Counted from the stretch's first letter, positions 1 through 12,978 are shown. The stretch: 64,000 bases of DNA from Turbatrix aceti (GCA_963969345.1 OZ017766.1:10230001-10294000), one strand, 5' to 3'. Numbers and translations are program-made. Notes: generated from the sequence alone by a model not told the origin.

Positions 1-3000
1 AGGACACGAGGTCCCAGGCGGAGCGTCGATACCTCGAACTCCAGGCGACCCTCGGCGAGACGCAGGCCCAAAAGGAGAAGGCTGTCAGTGATCTTCGCTA
101 CCAGCAGGATAACTTCAAACAACTCGAGACACTCCTGGCTTCGTTGAGGGAAACAAATGCTTCGCTGCAGAAGAGATTGGATCAGGCGGGTGCCGGGGAT
201 TCGTCGTCGTACGATGCGCTCAACAAGGAAGTTCAGCAGATGAGAAACAAGAATTTGTTCTTGGAAAAACAGCAGTCGGATGCGAGGATGCAGATTGATC
301 GTGAGTTTTTTTGGGTTTTAAAAAATGGTTTTTTTTGATTTTGTGCTAAAAATTTGCATTTTTGTTCGGTTTTGAGAATTTTTGGAATTCATTCCAAAAA
401 AGGGTTTTTTGATTCATTAGAATTTTTTATTGATTTTTTTCGGCAAAAAATGGATTTGATCAATTTTTTTTATATTGCGTAAATTTTAGTTTTTTGATTG
501 ATTTTTATTTTTTATTCAAATTTTAACTTTTTGCCACTGTTGTAGTTTTTGATCAATTTTGGACATTTTATAATCGTTATTTTCTTTTTTGAGTTTTTTT
601 TTCGGCTAAAGTTAGAGTAAAACAAAATTTTGTTCTAACAAAAATTTTTTGAACAATTTTGAATTATTTTTGGGTAAAAATTGGTTTTTTGATGAACTTT
701 GACATGTTGTTTTGTTTTTTTTCCAAAAAACTCAAATTCGTTCGAATTTTGTTTTTTTTTCATTTCAGTCCAAAATTTAGTTCTTTTTTTGCGAAATTCG
801 GATTTTTGGTCAAAAAAAAATTATTGTCCATTTTTCAGAACTCAACGCCTCCCTCGAAGCGAAGAACAAGCAGTTTGCCGAGCTCGAAGGCATCATGGGT
901 GGCCTCGAATCGACTGTCAAGACCCAGGATCACGAGCACGTTGCCCTCGTCGCGCGTCTCCGATCCGACATTGAAGCTGCCGAGGTACAACTCACGGCGA
1001 CCAAGAATGCCCTCACAGATGTCTCTGCGAGACTCGAAGTCACCGAGAAACAAAATGCCGACCACGCTGCGGTCCTGGATGCCAAAAAACAGGAGCACGA
1101 AAGTCAAATCACGGCTCTCGAAACGACAGTTCGCGAACTCACCCAACAACTGGCTGCCAAGACGAACGAGGCTGAAGAAGCGGCCAAGCAACTCGCGAAC
1201 CTCGAAGCCGAGCGTGAAGGTCACGTCGCAAAGATGCGCGTCGTCGATGGACAACTCGTAGCCGCTGAAAACACGATTGCTTCGCTCAAAGTTGAATTAC
1301 AGCAAGCTGCTGAAAAACACGAACAACAAATCATCGAACACGGCGCTGCGATTGGAAAACTCCGAGAAACCATTCTGAATTTGGAACGCGAAAAAGTCAA
1401 ACTCACCGAAGAAATTTCTGAAACCAAGGCTGAAAATGGTGAGCAAAAGCGTCTGTGCAACGAACTCCTCGACAGAATTCAATCCCTGGCCCATAACACG
1501 TCGATTGGGGGCGGCCCAACCGGAACCGGGAGCGCGAATGTCTCCTTCGCGGGTGACGACGTCGCACTCGGCCTCAACACGTCAACGTCGACTGCAGATG
1601 CCGCAGATCACTCCGATGCATCGTTCAACGCGATCATTCGTGTACTCAGAAAAACAAACGAGCGAGAGATGAAACTCCGAATGGCAGCCGAAGTCGAGGC
1701 AAACCGGGTCAAGAGTCAGGCTTCCATCGACGATGCTCGGATCAATGAACTGACGATGGAGAATGCGAGACTCGAGCATGAGGTCGAGAAGAATGCTCAA
1801 CTTGCGGCGGAACGTGTCCAGCTTGTTAGCAGGCTGGAAGTTTTGCAGCATGCCGAGAGGAAGGTCACTGATCTACAGCATCAGCTTGATCAGGCGAAGG
1901 AACATTCGGATAAGTATGAAAAAACGGTACGTTGTTTTAAAATTAAAAAAAAATTTCAAGATTTTTTTTGAAGTTGTAAAAAAAATTTTAGATTTTTTTT
2001 TTAGAAAAAAAAATTCGATTTTTTTGGGGGAAAAAATTCAGAATTTTTTTGTTTTGAAAACAATTTCGAAGAAAAAAATATTTGCCTGTGTTTTTGACAC
2101 GAAATTTTTTTTGAGCATTCTTTACACGAAAATAAAAAAATTTCAAGATTTTTTTGAAAAGAATTTTTTTATTGATTTTGGCACGAAAAAATTTCTTGGA
2201 AGTTTTTCGCGGTTTTCGCACGGAAATATTTTTTATTTTTTTCGTGGTTTGGGCACAAAATTTTTTTTTGTAGCTTTGGTACGAAATTAGTTGTTTTTTT
2301 TCACACAAAAGTCAAGAACATTTTTTTTCTGTTCAAAAAACATTTTGTGATTATTGCACGACTTTTTTGGATTTTTTGTGCGAATAATAGTTTTTTTGAA
2401 TTTTTTTAGTATTTGTGACACAAAAATTTGTACTTACGATTTTTTGGCTTTTTTTTACACAAAATGTTTTTTTACAGATTTCGTACTACGAGAATCAGTC
2501 TTACCAAATGGCCGGTGAAAAGAAGGAACTCTACGATCGCATCACCCAATCAACAGCTGAAATTGATCGTCTACAAAAGCAGATCCAGACCCTTCAACAG
2601 CAGCTCAAGGATGCCCAAACACGTCTCGCGACTGCTCCTCCAACCACGGCTTCGGCGCAATCTGCCGCGCCGCCTACTACCGCCGGAAGCGGGGATTCCG
2701 GTGCGTCGGCTGAACTCGCGAAGCAGAACGAGATTCTCAAATCTGAGCTTGCCAAGTCGAAGGATCAGTTTAACAAACTCCGAAATGCTGCCAGAAAGGT
2801 CCGAGATGATCTCAACGCTGAAAAAGCCAAGACCAAGGAATTTGATGTGGGTTTTTGTTTTATTTTAGGGAAAAAATTTGGCTTTTGTTATTATAGAATT
2901 AGTAGATCAGCGATTTTTGAATTTTATTCGGCGCGAGCGAAAAAAAAAGCAAAAAAAAAGAAGATGAATTTGCGAACTTTAGCAAAATTATAAAAAAAAG

Positions 3001-4595
3001 CAATATAATAGTGAGTTTGAGATAAATATTATTCAACGCACCTAAAGTAACAAATTAGGTCCAAAAAATGTTATTTAGGAAAAGTGAAGTAATAAAACAG
3101 CGATTTTGGAATGTTACTCGGCGCACATGAAATAACAAAATAAGAAAGAGAATTGTTACTCGGCGCACGTAAAATAACAAAATAGGCACGAAAGTTGTTA
3201 CTCGAAAATTCCGAAGTAATAAAATAGCGCCAAAAAATGTTACTTGCAAAAAGTGAAGTAACAAAATACCGATAAATTCCGATACTCGGAGTAACATGTT
3301 ATTTTTTTTTTGCAAAATTTTGACCTTCATTCTTTTTTCAGGCCGAAATGGCTCGTCTGAAGGTCGACAACCGAGAACTTGAGTCCATCAAAATCCGCAT
3401 GAACGGCTACAAGGATGAAATTGAATCTCTCAAAGACAATTCACCACAACAAATCCTGACTCTTCGCAAAAAGCTCCACGAACGCGTCGATGAAGTTGCT
3501 CAGAAGCAGAAGGACATTGACGAGCTGAAGACTGAAAATGAGAAACTGACTGCCCAGCTTGCTGAAGCGCGTGCTGCTGCTGCACCAGCTGAACCGGCTC
3601 CGGCGGCAGTTGTTGCTCCCTTGCACTCTGAAGCCGAAATCAAGGAACTCGAAGTCAAGGCCAAGCAGGTTGAGGAGTACGAATCGAGGGTGACGATGCT
3701 GGAAAAGCACATGAGCACTGTACAGAAGCGAAATGATACCTACAAGATCGAATTTGCCGCGCTACAAAAGGATTTGGATCTCTGGAAGGAGAAGTATGAG
3801 AGCGTCCAGGCGGCCCAGAAACAGATGGAATCTGAACTCGAAGCTGCAAAAGCTGCTGTTGCCCAGGCTACCCGGAAGCGACCTCCGTCGGCCGATGAAG
3901 AAGGACAGCCAGGTGATTCAAAGAGGTTCAAACCAGCCCAGATACAACAGCAGCAGAATCATCCTGTTATCCATTATCTCGATGACCCGGTTCCCCAGCA
4001 GGGCGTCGACGCAGGAATTGTCGGCGACGATGAACAACCCCAAGTTCCGGAAGCAGCGATCGTAATGCCGCCCTACGATGAACAGGAACAGGCAGAAGGC
4101 GACGATGACCATGTAATGCAGGATGTCGGTGAGAGCGGAGACGGCTACGATGAACAGGAATACGTCGAGGGTGGAAACGAGGAATCTGACTCCTACCCCG
4201 ATCCACCGAATGATATTGGCTCGTATCAACACCATCAGCAGCAACAACAGCAGCTTGAAGCGGGTGTCTTTGATTTGGGAAACGGTGGAGCGCTACCCAA
4301 TCCCGATGGATCGTCGCAGCAGGGCAACGGACAGAACGTCGAAGAGTACGACGATGATGATGACGAAGAAGCGGCTGCCGGAAGACAACAAGTCCCCATC
4401 TATGACGTGGAAGATGACGTAACGGACGATGATGGCATGGAAGAGGGCGAAGACGTCGACGAAGAGGATGATGACGACGACGACGATGAGGGAGACGTCC
4501 ATAGCGATAATCCCGATGAAGGTGAACACTATCCGGCAAATGAGCAGCAGGACGAGGATGACGACGACGATGATGATGTCGTTGTTTTGGAGTGA
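1..4595 (+). CDS. npp-21: Nucleoprotein TPR/Megator-like nuclear-basket protein, 5' partial
   Basis: Coding exons are 1-300, 839-1926, 2478-2846 and 3342-4595 (stop TGA), with consistent GT-AG introns; the gene enters from the left edge. The product is almost entirely heptad coiled coil. It carries the family stretch ELLDRIQSL, then NVSF, then IIRVLRKTNEREMKLRMA, which lines up with the human TPR region around NVSL...[20 protein letters not shown]. It ends in a very acidic tail with long Asp/Glu runs (about 4330-4590), as in TPR. TPR forms the nuclear-pore basket filaments and acts in mRNA export and checkpoint anchoring. The C-terminal tail looks shorter than the vertebrate one. Intron 3 (2847-3341) holds a patch of the dispersed 43-bp repeat. 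The family call rests on recognisable local similarity; the C. elegans symbol is by inference. Confidence 0.85.
2998..3310 (-). repeat. 43-bp palindromic-monomer repeat, copy 1 (TPR intron 3)
   Basis: Degenerate patch of alternating GTTAYT and AGTAAY half-sites, with the GCGCACCTAAAG monomer near its left end. Oriented so that the CACCTAAAG form is on the plus strand. Confidence 0.8.
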
Positions 4596-4864
4596 TCCCG
4601 GCGAGAGGCGAGATTTGAGAGATTTGAAACGCATTTATATATCTGTTTTGTCTTCTTTTTTTTGGAAGTAGTAATTGTTCTGTTTTTTCTTTGAATCATC
4701 CATTCCTCATCCTGATTTTTGTTTGTTTTTTTGCAGTGATTTATTTATTTTTTGGAGTACTGTATCGGTTTTTTATAGTAAATTGGTGTTTCCGGGTTTT
4801 TTTTTTATTTTTTTTTTTGGTGTGGGGGGTGATTGATTTGAAAAAGAAATTGGCATGTAGAACT

Positions 4865-5310
4865 GAAAAATATCGTTACTTGAGAATTTTAAACAAAAAA
4901 ACGTAACGTCACAAAAAGTGAAATAATAAAACAGAAACTTTTGAATTTTATTTGACGCATCAAAAGTAACAAAATAGTGGCGAAAAATGTTATTCAAAAA
5001 AAAGTGAAATAACAAAAGAAGAAAAAATAGCGTTACTCGAAAAAACAGGAAAGATAAAATAGCAATTGTCAAATGTTATGCAGCGCACAAAACGTAACAA
5101 AACAGTGACAAAAGTCGTTACTCGCAAAATCCGAAGTAACAAAATAACGTCAAAAAATGTTACTGCCAAAAACGGAAGTAATAAAACAGCGACATTCGAA
5201 TGTTATCCAGCGCACCTAAAGTAACAAAATAGCGTCAAAAAATGTTACTCATAAAAAGTGAAGTAACAAAATAGCAACAAATTACGTTACGCAAAGTACA
5301 ACTTGTAAAT
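4865..5310 (-). repeat. 43-bp palindromic-monomer repeat, copy 2 (intergenic)
   Basis: Lies in the 910-bp spacer between TPR and MVB12, where no gene is visible. Monomers run in the standard order: CGAAAAAACAGG, GCAGCGCACAAAAC, CGCAAAATCCGA, GCCAAAAACGGA, CCAGCGCACCTAA, CATAAAAAGTGA, each bracketed by GTTACT and AGTAAC-type half-sites. Confidence 0.9.
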
Positions 5311-5506
5311 TTTTTTTAAAAATACGGTTTTGGTATGTACATATGATTTACGGTCAAAACTGTTCGCTATAAATTGTCCCATAAAAAAAGTAAAATTTCA
5401 CACAAACGGGAAGTTTATTTTCACGGCAAAAAAATTCAATTTTTACAAGTTTCGAAAAACTGTGGTTTTGATTGTAAAGATCATGCATGCATACACAAGA
5501 GCGATC

Positions 5507-7229
5507 CTACACGCAAGACTTCTCGGTCGCCAGGTTGTACGTAAACCAACTGTCGATATCGCCATTTTGAAGCGGCGGCAGGGCATCAGAAAAAGATTGA
5601 CCACTCTGGACGGTTGCCATTGCCGCGAGCGAAGGTTTGAGTTTGAAAGTTACCCCATCGATGCCCTTGATCGAGGCATACGGTTGTGCCCGGAGGGTGA
5701 AGGCTTCCGCGGTCGAAGCCGCGACTCCCAGGGACCCGTCCTGGCCGACGTTGCTCATGCTGTGGCTCGGTGGCATGACGGATGCCGAAATGGCAGCCGA
5801 TGGGTAGAGTGCCGTTGCGGCCGATTGGCTATGCGTGAGGCGACCGTAGGTCTCCGGAATGACAGCGACTTTGAACGCGATTACGATATTGTCGATTTCG
5901 CCGGCAGATGTATAACCGTGGGGAACGCGTTTGGATCTCGAAAGGACGACAACGTCGACGACGGCATCGATGGCAGCGTTGCGAGGCGTGAATCGGGCAC
6001 AGAGATACTTCTTTCGGAGCGCTCTTTCTTCTGCAAAAAAAATTTACATAAAAAATGCAACCCCATAAAAATATGAAACTCACTCGTATCGGCAGTGTAA
6101 TCAATACTGATAAAATTTGCGGGTAGTGCATCCTTCTCTCCGATAACCAACAAATCTGTTACAACTTCCAGCGTCGCGGGATCGTGTACCTTTCTTGAAA
6201 TCGCCAGGTAACGAAGGGTTCTGCTGAAGCCAAAAAAACTGGTGTCTTTCCAAAGGTCTGCATCGGTTTGGTCGTCGTGGGTTCTGGTGAGCTGAAAATA
6301 GAAAAAATGCAATTGGAAAAAATCACAAAAATTCCGGACGAATTTTGCGTGACGTAACAAAAAAACTGTAAAATACGGTTATTTGTAAATAAAAAAGATT
6401 TTGGATTTTGCAAGCAAAGTAATAAAATAGGCTCAAAAAAAGTTATTTTCAAAAAATGAGGTAACAAAATTAGAAAAAAATATCGTTACTCGAAAAAAAA
6501 GAAGTAATACTATAGTAATTGTCAAATGTTATCCAGCGCATCAAACGTAACAAAATAACGACGAAAAATGTTACTTCCAAAAACAGAAGTAATAAAACAG
6601 CAAAATTTGAATGTTATTCGGCGCACCTAAAGTAACAAAATAAGCGCAAAAAATGTTATTCGCAAAAAGTAACGTAATAAAATAGTGCTGAAAAATGCCA
6701 TTCCAAAAGTGAAGTAACATAATAGTGATTTTTAGATGTTACTCGTTGTACCTGACGTAACAAAAGAAGCAAAAAAATGATGTAACATGTAAAAAAATGA
6801 AAGCAATAAAATAAATCGTGACTGTGATTCATAAAATCGGACGTAACAAAACAGCGATTTTTGAAAGATCTGAAGCGCATTAACTCAAAAAAATCGTTAC
6901 TTGCATGCCGTCGAACAAAAAAAGTTATCTGCAGTAAAACGATGTCAAACATTTTTCCAACGATGGAGAAAATCGTAAACTATGATGACAAAAAAATTGT
7001 TCACCATTTTTTGAAACAAACGGATTTACAAGATTTGAAATCGATATTATACCCCTAGGGCAAATAAATATAGTCCGTTCCTTCGTTGTCAACATTCAAT
7101 CCAATAACAACAACCCAAAAAACAACTTACAGCCGAGTAATACTCCGGTACACGTGATTTGTCGGAGACAATGCAAAGCGAGACAATCGGTATTTCCGTT
7201 TCGTCCATTTCTGACACACGCGACAGCAT
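5507..7229 (-). CDS. mvb-12: ESCRT-I subunit MVB12 (MABP plus UMA domains)
   Basis: Exons on the minus strand are 7229-7131, 6291-6084 and 6030-5507; phases join cleanly to about 276 residues. An N-terminal MABP domain runs from PIVSLCIVSDKSRVP through DADLWKD, DTKERALRKKYLC, and VPHGYTSAGEIDN. The C-terminal PYASIKGIDGVTFKLKP fits the UMA motif that docks MVB12 to the rest of ESCRT-I. MVB12 stabilises the ESCRT-I heterotetramer that sorts ubiquitinated cargo into multivesicular bodies. The start is the least certain part: the exon stays open upstream to a TTTTTTTCCAG acceptor-like site at about 7309, so a further 5' exon or trans-splicing there is possible. I chose the ATG at 7229; a second in-frame ATG (MDETEIP) follows closely. 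Intron 1 carries repeat copy 3. Confidence 0.82.
6340..6880 (-). repeat. 43-bp palindromic-monomer repeat, copy 3 (MVB12 intron 1)
   Basis: Standard monomer order, but the GCGCATCAAAC monomer is joined directly to the tail of the next unit, so one monomer is missing as if lost by unequal recombination. Ends in degenerate units. Confidence 0.85.
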
Positions 7230-7689
7230 TGCGTCTTCGTCAGACCGCGCGACGACGAAAATTTGTGACGTCAGCAATCGATAGGGGCAGTGCTTCTTGT
7301 CCGAACACCTGGAAAAAAATAGGTGGATGAATCAATCGATGTAAGTGCCGGACGATGAGTCAATAATCTTCGAAATCGCGTGGGCTCGCGGATGCATAAA
7401 AAACTCGCGAGTCGTTTTTGTTCTGGAAAATAATTCCTGGTATTGTATTGATTGTCAGGAATTCGTCATTCCGGTATCAGTCGGTGTCTGCTGGGTGATA
7501 AAAACTGGGAACCCAGGAAATACCATAAAAAGGAACTCAAAAAGCTGTCAGGAAAAATATAGAAAAAAGCGTTCAATAATGTTCGTGGCAGGAACAACGG
7601 AGGATGCGAGGTTCTGGCAGAGGAGGAGTGCAGGAAAAAAGTGAAAAAAAATTTTCCAAAAAAGGGAAAGGATCGTAAATATAGTAGCT

Positions 7690-8270
7690 TGCAAAATATT
7701 TTTTTAAAGTGCGAAATTGAATCCGATTTGACAAAATAGTGGCGTAAAGTAACATAATAACCCCAAAAAATGTTATTATCAAAAAGTGAGGTAACAAAAA
7801 AAAAGTATCGTTACTCGAAAAGACAAAAGTAATACTAAATATAGCAATTGTCAAATGTTATCCAGCGCACTAAACGTAACAAAACAGTGAGAAAAGTTGT
7901 TACTCGCAAAATCCGAAGTAACAAAATAACGACCAAAAATGTTACTTACAAAAACAGAAGTAATAAAACAACGACTTTTGAATGTTATTCGGCGCACCAA
8001 AAGTAACAAAATAAGCACAAAAAATGTCATTCGTAAAAAGTGAAGTAATAAAATACCGTCAAAAAGTGTTACTTCAAAAAAGTAAAGTAACATAATAGTG
8101 ATTTTTGTATGTTATTCGGCGCACCTAAAGTAACAAAATAGGAGAAAAAATGTTACTTGTAAAAAGTGAAGTAATAAAATACCGTCAAAAATGTTAAAAA
8201 AAAACGTAATAAAGTAAATAGCTTCAAAAAGTGTTATTTGAAAAAAACTGAGGTAACATAACAGGAATAA
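7690..8270 (-). repeat. 43-bp palindromic-monomer repeat, copy 4 (intergenic, expanded)
   Basis: Full ordered series of monomers, then a second run of the CGGCGCACCTAA and TTGTAAAAAGTGA monomers, so this copy is extended at one end. Confidence 0.9.
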
Positions 8271-8340
8271 GGCTACCGTAGTTGTTTGCTGTAACGAACG
8301 ATCAACCCAAAAATGTCCAAATCATACGTACACACAAAAC

Positions 8341-8346
8341 TTTATT
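8341..8346 (-). terminator. Poly(A) signal AATAAA for RPN5
   Basis: TTTATT on the plus strand, about 190 bp beyond the RPN5 stop on the minus strand. Confidence 0.5.
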
Positions 8347-8534
8347 TCATCACAGAAAATCATTAATTAACACAGTATCATCCATCCATCCATCGAGAAA
8401 TCGAACCAACCAATAATAATCAGTGTCAACGGATACAAAAATAGGGGAGACAAGAAAAAAGAACATCACATGAACGAACACAGATCATCACCCCCCCCCT
8501 GACCGTATCCAAATACATAAATAGTTATCAGGAC

Positions 8535-11027
8535 TTAGGCCTTGCGCTGCTCGAGGTGGCGATGGACCATTTCTTCCTTGAGAATGAGGTGGGAGACCTT
8601 GTTGAGGATATCGGTGAGCTTGCGAACATTGCTACCCCACTCATCGAGGGTCTCGACATCAGCACGACGGGTACGGAGGTTGATGATGCGGGAGGGGCGG
8701 TGGATCTTGGCATGGGGAATGATACCCGTGACAATGAGGTTACAGACGAATGTTTCCATCTCATCGACGGGATACTGTAGAATTTCGGCCATGCGATCGA
8801 ATGAGATCTGCGTATAGTACTTGGAAATCATTCGGATGTTCTGGAACAAAACAGTAAGAAATTGACAATAAAATATTTTTTTTGTAAAAAATTAAAATGA
8901 AGTTTAAAAAAATTTAAAAAAATGGACGAGATTTTTTTGCTATGAAAATTACGGTAGATTTTTTTATGAAGACAAATTACCTCAGAAATAATTTTTGATC
9001 GTATTTTTTTTTATTTTTAGCAACAAATACAAAAAAAAATGTTTTGATAAAACAAAAAAAAAATTTTTTGGAAAAAAATGTAACGTAATTTTTTTTTAAA
9101 TTACGGTAAAAAATTTTGTAGAAAAAAATTATTATGAACGAAAAATTTAAATTGACAATGAATTTTTTGAAAAATATGGTAGAAAATTTTGCGCTGTAAA
9201 AACTCTTTTTTTTTTGAAAAAAATACGAACGTTAATAAAAAAATTAAAAAAAAATATTTTTGTAAAAATTTTTCATATAAAAAATTAAAAAAAACTCACG
9301 TGTTCACCGACGCGTTCGTGGAAGGTCTTCCAGCGATCGGCGCCCTCCTTCGAGTTCAAAAAGACGTGAGTAGCCTGAATGCCGGGCACGCCCTCGCGAA
9401 GCAGCGTCGCGTATACGCCCATGATGACTTCTTCCCAGAGAATGACTTCCTCGCTGATAAACAGCTCGAGGAGAGTGTTGTACTCGGGAATGAGATCCAT
9501 CTGCCGAGTAAGATGGATACGATGGAGGAGGTCAGATTGCTCGTTGTCATGGGGCGAGAGGAGAACGTACAGTACGACACACTTCAAAATTTCCTTTGCC
9601 TTATCTTTGTCGTTCTGGATCTTGGGCGTGTCAAAGAGAGCACGGTAGTGACGGCAGACTTCGAGGTAGTTTTTCTCTTCGAGACCAATCTCAATCATGT
9701 ACTTGTAGTACTCGATTTTCATGTTTTGGATGTCTTCGGAGGCGTTTTCGAAGAATCGGATGGAAATCTTGCGAGAGATGATCGAAGCCCGGACAAAGTC
9801 GCGCAGAGCGACAGAGAGTTTGATCTGCTTGAGGAGGTATTGGACCTTTTCGACCATCTCCATCGAACCGAAAGTCTCGACTTGGAGATCCATGAGTTCC
9901 TTCCATGCCTTTTCGATCTGGCCTTCACCTTCGAGCTTCTCGACGAGGCGCTTGGTGAGGCGGGCACGCTCGACTTCGACGTAGATCTGAAAAACGTGAA
10001 TTTTGGAATTTTAGGCTGAAAATTGAAGTAAAAAGAAAAGTATCAAAATAGTGAGTTTACAATATTATTCTGCGCACCTAAAGTAACAAAATAGTGGCAA
10101 AAAATGTTATTTGTGAAGAACGAAAGATGTTACTCCAAAATTCAGAAGTAATAAAATAGCGACGAAAAGTGTTACTCCAAAAAAGTGAAGTAATAAAGCA
10201 GCGAAATTCTGATGTTATTCGACGCACCAAAAGTAACAAATTAGGCGCAAAAAATGTTACTCCCAAAAAGTGAAGTAATAAAATAGCACTAAAAAATGTT
10301 ACTCGCAAAACAAATAACAAAGTAGCGTAAAAAAATGCGAAATAAGAAAGAAAATAACGATTTTAGGTAAAATTAACGGTTTTCATATAGAAAAGTCGTA
10401 TTCCCAAAAAAAACAGTCAAAAGAACGTACCTTGCCAGCAGTAACGGTACGAAGGGTATCAACGAGTTTGTTCTTCTCAGCTTCAGTTGGGAGCTTGTCA
10501 ATAAATTCACAGGCATCTCGGATCTAAAAAAAACACCGAAAAAAACCGTAAGCCTCAAAAAACCAAAAACAAACCATGTTACGGATGGCAAATTTGATAA
10601 CCGCGCGTTTCTTCGTAAAATTGTTGATGACATCGTTCAAAAGTTGCCATTTTTTGCCCTCAAAAGCGGTATTGACGATGAAGCGGAGCAGACGACTGTT
10701 TGAACGCATATCGCAGCCAAGACGCGTGTTTTTCTCGAGATGGGTCAGGGATTCGATCGCGGCTTCGACTTCACCGTTCTGAAAAATGTGGAAAAATATG
10801 AAAAAGTTTAATGAATGGCCTAAATTTTCACAATTTCTCACCCTGGCCAGAGCAGCAGCCTTCGGCAAAGCCTCGTCGACGTCCTTCGTGTAGTCAACGT
10901 CCATCTTGAAGAGACGTCCATCGCCGACGGCAGCAAAGTGGGCAAGCTGATCCGATTCGGTTGGCTTGTCCGTTTCCTTGTTGGCCACCGGGATCGGATC
11001 GACGGCGATTGGCTCACGTTTGTCCAT
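8535..11027 (-). CDS. rpn-5: 26S proteasome regulatory subunit RPN5/PSMD12
   Basis: Exons are 11027-10842, 10778-10575, 10523-10431, 9986-9300 and 8840-8535, all joined in phase 0, giving 491 residues (human PSMD12 has 456). Landmarks are KFAIRNM, IYVEVERARLTKRL, LQVETFGSMEM, ISRKISIRFFE, then the PCI winged-helix end HNIRMISKYYTQISFDRM and IINLRTRR, followed by the C-terminal helix HLILKEEMVHRHLEQ. RPN5 is a lid subunit of the 19S regulatory particle and helps clamp the deubiquitinase module. The ATG lies 7 nt after a TTTTTCTAG acceptor-like site, compatible with trans-splicing or a 5' UTR intron. The intron at 9987-10430 contains repeat copy 5. It is divergent from METTL2. Confidence 0.93.
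10020..10345 (-). repeat. 43-bp palindromic-monomer repeat, copy 5 (RPN5 intron)
   Basis: Degenerate copy with the GCGCACCTAAAG and CGACGCACCAAAAG monomers and several GTTACTCC/AGTAAT half-site pairs. Confidence 0.8.
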
Positions 11028-11435
11028 AACTTGCCTAGAAAAAACACAACAAAAAAGTTGAGAAGAAAGGTAACGTAAACTAAAGCAGAAACGGGAGAAC
11101 AAAAAAATGAAAAACGAACGAACGTAAAAACCAAGCAACTTCCCCTCAAAACGGAAAAGTTCGCAAATTGTCATCCTTTTTGTGGTCTCGACGCGAAAAT
11201 TTTTTGCGATGCGTTTTTGCTTTTTTTTAGGGACTTTGTCTTTTTTCTTCGCTTCTTGTCTGTTTGTTTGTTGTTTTTATTGATGGATAGCATCTTCATT
11301 GAAACTGCGAACATTATCCGGAGGGTTCTCAGCAAGGAAACGACGATCCGAACTGCCGTCTACGATAGTGAAATCTGGGTTTGTTGATTTTCTCTCGTTT
11401 GTCGAGTTTTTTGACCTGTTCTGCCACGAAAAAAA
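11028..11435. promoter_or_regulatory. Shared upstream region of RPN5 (-) and METTL2 (+)
   Basis: The two start codons face away from each other across 408 bp. The spacer must hold both promoters and 5' UTRs. No TATA box or named element is recognised; the assignment is from gene layout only. Confidence 0.5.
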
Positions 11436-12978
11436 ATGTCTGATATTGTTGACCACCGACCGGTCCGTGATAACGACTTTGGTCAGCGATATCTCGATGA
11501 TAGCGAGGCTGTCTTCGAGCACAACGCTTGGGACGACGTCGATTTTCCCCCCGAACAGGAAATCATCGTTGCGGAAACGATTGAACGCCAGCGAGCTGCC
11601 AAAGTCGATGAATCGAGGGCGGAAGACCTGATCAAGGAGCCGGTCAAGCGATGGAATGAGTTCTACACCAAGCATCAGTCAAAGTTCTTCATGGACAGAA
11701 ATTGGCTGACTCGCGAGGCTCCAGAGTTGTTCAGTGGAGGATCTGAGGTTGGTTTTTTTGGGGGGTTTTATTGGAATTTTTGTGGAAAAGGGGATCGTTT
11801 TACGTTCGTTTACTGGTTGCATTTTTGCTTTTGTAGGGTTATAAAACTAGAAATAGTTACTTTAGCGTCGATTTGGAGGTTGCGATCAAAATGTAACTTT
11901 TTTTGTAAAATTGCTTTTTTCGCACGTAAAGTAACAAAATTTTTACTCGAAGTACGAAAAGTAATAAAATAGCGCCAAAAGATGTTACTCGAAAAAACGG
12001 GAGTAATACTATAGCAAATGTCAGATGTTATGCAGCGCACCTAACGTAAAAAATTAGGGACAAAAAGTGTTACTCGCAAAATCTGAAGTAACAAAATAGC
12101 GTCCAAAAATGTTACTTCCGAAAACAGAAGTAATAAAACAGCGAAATTCGAATGTTATTCAGTGGACCGAAAGTAACAAAATAGCGGCAAAAAATGTTAT
12201 TCGCAAAAAGTAAAGTAATAAAATAGCTCTGAAAAGTGTTACTCTCAAAATTTGGTGTAATATAACAGAAAGGAAACCACAGTACATGAATAGGTATTTC
12301 TAATTTTTTGAGCTTTTTACCTAAAAAATCATTTTTAAAACTGTTATTTTTGAACGTCACCAATCACCGCTTATTTTTTTTATGTGTTTCTAGACCCAAA
12401 AGCTGAAAGTCTACGACGTCGGTTGCGGCGTCGGAAACACAACTTTTCCCCTGCTAGAAGCCAACCCCAACCTGGATATCACCTGTTCGGATTATTCATC
12501 GACAGCGATCGATCTCGTCAAGGCCCATCCCACATTTCTGGCCAACTCCCACCGCTGCCAAGCCTTCGTCTGGGACATCACGCAGCCGAATCCAGAAATT
12601 CCAGACGGCTCGATGGATTTTGTGCTCTGCATTTACGTTCTCTCAGCTCTTCCACCCGAGAGCCACGCCACAGCCATCGCCAACCTCGGACGTCTCCTGA
12701 AACCGGGTGGATTTCTGATGATCAAGGATTACGGTAGACACGATCTCACACAACTTCGCTTCAAGAAAGGCCGATTTATCAGTGAAAATTTTTACTGTCG
12801 GGGCGATGATACGTTGGTCTACTTTTTCACGGCGGAAGAACTTCATGGACTTTTGACGACTTCGGGGGGACTCCAGAAGGTGGAGAATTTTGTCGACAAG
12901 AGATTGATTGTCAATCGTGCCAAACAGGTCAAAATGTATCGTCGTTGGTTGCAATGCAAATATGTCAAGCCTGAATAA
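11436..12978 (+). CDS. tRNA N3-methylcytidine methyltransferase, METTL2/METTL8 type
   Basis: Two exons, 11436-11747 and 12394-12978, joined in phase 0, give 298 residues. Exon 1 has the family N-terminus (NAWDDVDFPPEQE, WNEFYTKHQSKFFMDRNWL). Exon 2 has the Rossmann-fold SAM-binding motif VYDVGCGVGNTTFPLL, then CSDYSSTAIDLVK, LLKPGGFLMIKDYGRHDLTQ and FYCRGDDTLVYFF, ending QCKYVKPE; these are hallmarks of METTL2/8. The family makes m3C32 in the anticodon loop of tRNA-Thr and tRNA-Arg species. No clear mitochondrial presequence is seen, which favours the cytosolic METTL2 role. Its AATAAA signal overlaps the stop codon. NSUN5 follows on the same strand, so an operon is possible. Confidence 0.9.
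11920..12260 (-). repeat. 43-bp palindromic-monomer repeat, copy 6 (METTL2 intron)
   Basis: Ordered monomers CGAAAAAACGGG, GCAGCGCACCTAAC, CGCAAAATCTGA, TCCGAAAACAGA, TCAGTGGACCGAA and CGCAAAAAGTAA are readable. Confidence 0.85.

Larger units (their letters stand above)
7230..8534. other. Intergenic spacer between MVB12 and RPN5
   Basis: No convincing coding exon was found in the 1.3 kb between the MVB12 start and the RPN5 stop. It holds repeat copy 4 and, next to RPN5, a minus-strand poly(A) signal. Confidence 0.5.

Noticed and set aside
1763..2308. Open frames in TPR intron 2 and similar Phe/Lys-rich frames elsewhere
   Set aside because: They arise from poly-T and poly-A intron sequence; no conserved content and clear flanking splice sites.
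3967..4634. Long antisense open frames opposite the TPR acidic tail
   Set aside because: They are mirror images of GAY/GAR repeats of the real coding strand and encode low-complexity Arg/His/Ile runs.
5330..6076. A 248-codon plus-strand frame across the MVB12 gene
   Set aside because: It is the reverse strand of the MABP/UMA coding exon; the minus strand has the conserved motifs and splice sites.
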